A DNA stretch of 6,544 bases from CAZUMH01 sp964621645 (GTDB lineage: Bacteria; Zhuqueibacterota; QNDG01; JAGLOF01), in NCBI GenBank assembly GCA_964621645.1, contig CAZUMH010000138.1, positions 1 to 6,544 on the forward strand, given 5' to 3'. Under the pieces are notes generated by a model. The model made no database searches. It saw nothing but the letters and a program-made list of their open reading frames with translations, and had not been told where the DNA came from. This document shows positions 5,089-6,544 of the stretch, piece after piece; positions within the stretch are counted from its first letter, which is position 1, and every line of letters starts with the position of its first letter. The position numbers and the translations under genes are program-made.

Positions 5089-6441
5089 ACGGTATTCATT
5101 CAATTTATTCCGAAGAGTACGCACGCTTATTCCCAAAATCTCAGCTGTTTTTGTACGATTACCTCCGGTTTCTTCCAAGTGCTTTAAGATAAGATATTTT
5201 TCTGTATCCCGCAGAGTCATATCAGTTGACAGGACAGGGATGACTTCCCCATGTGACTTCTTTTCATCAAATATAAAATGGCCGATGTCGAGTATTTCCG
5301 TATCAAGGGCACACATGACAACCGCCCGTTCAATAAAATTCTCTATTTGTCTCACATTGCCAGGCCATTCCTTTTCACACAGAGCTTTCATGGCCTCTTC
5401 CGTCACACTTTTTATATTTCTGCCGTTCTCCTGGGAAAACTGTTTAAGAAAATGATTTACCAGCAGCGGGATATCCTCTGTTCTTTCGCTTATAGGCGGT
5501 AATTGAATTGGAACGACATTGAGGCGGTAATAAAGATCATCCCGGAAATTTCCATTATTCACTTCCTCTTCCAGATTTTTATTGGTTGTAGCGATAATAC
5601 GCACATCAATAGGAATCAGTTTCCCGCCGCCTACCTTTTCAATCTCTCTCTCTTGTAAAACGCGAAGTAGTTTTGCCTGCAGCCCGACACTTATTTCACT
5701 GATTTCATCCAGAAGGAGTGTACCACAGTCAGCTTGTTCGAAACGTCCTTTGGTTGATTTAATCGCACCGGTGAATGCACCTTTCTCATGTCCAAACAGT
5801 TCACTTTCAACGAGACCTTCCGGCAGAGCGGCACAGTTAGTCGTAATGAAAGGACCGTTTTTTCGCTCACTATTGTAATGGATGGCTCTGGCAACCAATT
5901 CTTTTCCCGAACCACTCGGTCCCTGAATAAGAACAGTGGCACGACTTCTTGCCACCATTTTTATGCTCTCCAATATTTTATCTATGGGAGTACTGTTACC
6001 GATAATATTTTCATAGCTAAATTTTTTGTCAAGTTCCGATCGCAGGTATCTGTTTTCTTCCTCCAGATTTTTAAAATTAAAATATTTTTCCACAACAAGT
6101 TCAATCTCATCAAGATTGAATGGTTTGGTAATATAATCAAATGCCCCCATTTTCATGGAAGACACCGCATTCTTAATAGATCCATAAGCAGTAATCATAA
6201 TTATGCCGGTATCCGGATGTTTTTCCATTACCATTTCCAAAACATCCATACCGCTTATATCAGGTAAACGCAGATCTGTAATAAGTAAATCGAATTTATT
6301 TTTGGACAGCTTCCGTAAAGCTTCTTTTCCGTTCATGGCGGCATCAGCATGGTACCCTTTCTGCGAAAATGTCTCGCTGAGAAGATCCCGTATCATCTCT
6401 TCATCATCAAGAATAAGAATATTGTACGTGTCCTTACTCAT
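5068..6441 (-). CDS. Sigma-54-dependent response regulator, NtrC/AtoC family
   Basis: This complete 457-residue transcription activator has the standard three-domain plan. The receiver domain (about 5-120) has acidic residues D12 and D13, phospho-acceptor D56, T84 and K106. A linker helix leads to the AAA+ sigma-54 interaction domain (about 145-375), with Walker A GPSGSGKE (174-181), the sigma-54 contact loop GAFTGA (221-226), Walker B GTLLLDEI (240-247), a putative arginine-finger region FRDDLYYRLNV (299-309) and WPGNVRQIENF (from 359). A Fis-type helix-turn-helix (about 409-451, GGNRTKTAEILGISVRTLRNKL in the core) binds enhancers. On phosphorylation it should oligomerise and open sigma-54 promoters. 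The ATG overlaps the kinase stop as ATGA, and GGAAG lies 7-8 nt upstream. Targets cannot be read from the sequence, but the sigma-54 promoter at 2737-2751 is an obvious candidate. Orthology to a named regulator (atoC, zraR and similar) is not established. Confidence 0.97.
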   Translation of the reverse strand: MSKDTYNILILDDEEMIRDLLSETFSQKGYHADAAMNGKEALRKLSKNKFDLLITDLRLPDISGMDVLEMVMEKHPDTGIIMITAYGSIKNAVSSMKMGAFDYITKPFNLDEIELVVEKYFNFKNLEEENRYLRSELDKKFSYENIIGNSTPIDKILESIKMVARSRATVLIQGPSGSGKELVARAIHYNSERKNGPFITTNCAALPEGLVESELFGHEKGAFTGAIKSTKGRFEQADCGTLLLDEISEISVGLQAKLLRVLQEREIEKVGGGKLIPIDVRIIATTNKNLEEEVNNGNFRDDLYYRLNVVPIQLPPISERTEDIPLLVNHFLKQFSQENGRNIKSVTEEAMKALCEKEWPGNVRQIENFIERAVVMCALDTEILDIGHFIFDEKKSHGEVIPVLSTDMTLRDTEKYLILKHLEETGGNRTKTAEILGISVRTLRNKLNEYREEGTVI

Positions 6442-6544
6442 ACCTGCACTTCCTTTTCCTTTGGTAAAACAATGATTATTTCCTGCCTGTTCTCATCGAC
6501 TGTATTAAAAACTATAACACCGCTGTGTAAATAGGCAATCTTGT
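6438..6544 (-). CDS. Sensor histidine kinase, C-terminal tail only
   Basis: A frame open at the right edge ends at TGA 6438-6440 and encodes the last 34 residues of a protein upstream of the response regulator. The peptide KIAYLHSGVIVFNT...EIIIVLPKEKE resembles the end of a HATPase_c domain, where an HGG-type turn is followed by a strand ending in LPK. The TGA overlaps the regulator's ATG in the sequence ATGA, the usual arrangement of a kinase-regulator pair, so the two proteins are probably co-translated partners. The sensory part, the H-box and most of the ATP-binding domain lie outside the window, so the signal is unknown. The call rests on the short tail and on context. Confidence 0.75.
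   Translation of the reverse strand, partial: KIAYLHSGVIVFNTVDENRQEIIIVLPKEKEVQV

Noticed and set aside
5240..6534. Plus-strand open readings opposite the response regulator
   Set aside because: They lack ribosome binding sites and domain signatures and lie antisense to a fully conserved regulator gene.
1..6544. CRISPR arrays, tRNA or rRNA genes, insertion sequences, attachment sites, phage genes
   Set aside because: Nothing with repeat-spacer periodicity, cloverleaf or rRNA core sequence, transposase motifs or flanking target duplications was seen on reading either strand.

Overview
The window comes from a bacterial chromosome of moderate GC content (mid-40s percent by eye). It has Shine-Dalgarno starts, short overlaps inside operons and intrinsic terminators. 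A sigma-54 activator gene and a clean -24/-12 promoter imply that the host has RpoN. The valyl-tRNA synthetase is of a form I associate loosely with Spirochaetota or other Gram-negative phyla outside Proteobacteria, but the phylum cannot be fixed from these data.

Layout, left to right. (1) 1-2315, minus: most of valS, open at the left edge and lacking only its C-terminus. (2) 2316-2931: about 620 bp without a protein gene but rich in signals. On the minus strand it holds a probable valS promoter and a structured leader of about 234 nt. On the plus strand it holds a near-consensus sigma-54 promoter (2737-2751), followed within 80 bp by a strong intrinsic terminator (2800-2830). Together these define an unannotated RNA of about 69 nt. 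(3) 2932-5060, plus: a two-gene ABC transporter operon, a fused ABC-2-like permease and then an ATPase that starts at a TTG overlapping the permease stop. (4) 5068-6544, minus: a convergent two-component operon, the tail of a histidine kinase overlapping a complete NtrC/AtoC-type response regulator. Its terminator lies inside the 3' end of the ABC ATPase gene.

How the parts may work together. The kinase would phosphorylate the regulator, which would activate sigma-54 promoters. The only -24/-12 promoter I found lies 2.3 kb beyond the regulator's stop, across the ABC operon, and drives the short RNA. The most interesting hypothesis is a two-component-controlled, sigma-54-dependent small RNA with an exposed C-rich segment, similar in logic to LuxO/Qrr or CbrB/CrcZ. 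Alternatively, the terminator is an attenuator, and read-through would put the ABC operon under sigma-54 control. The promoter and terminator are read directly from sequence; the regulatory links are inference.

Two obvious ATG starts are probably wrong. An ATG at 2818 for the permease lies inside the terminator hairpin, so 2932 is preferred. An ATG at 4254 for the ATPase has no ribosome binding site, whereas TTG 4320 has AGGAGG at ideal spacing.
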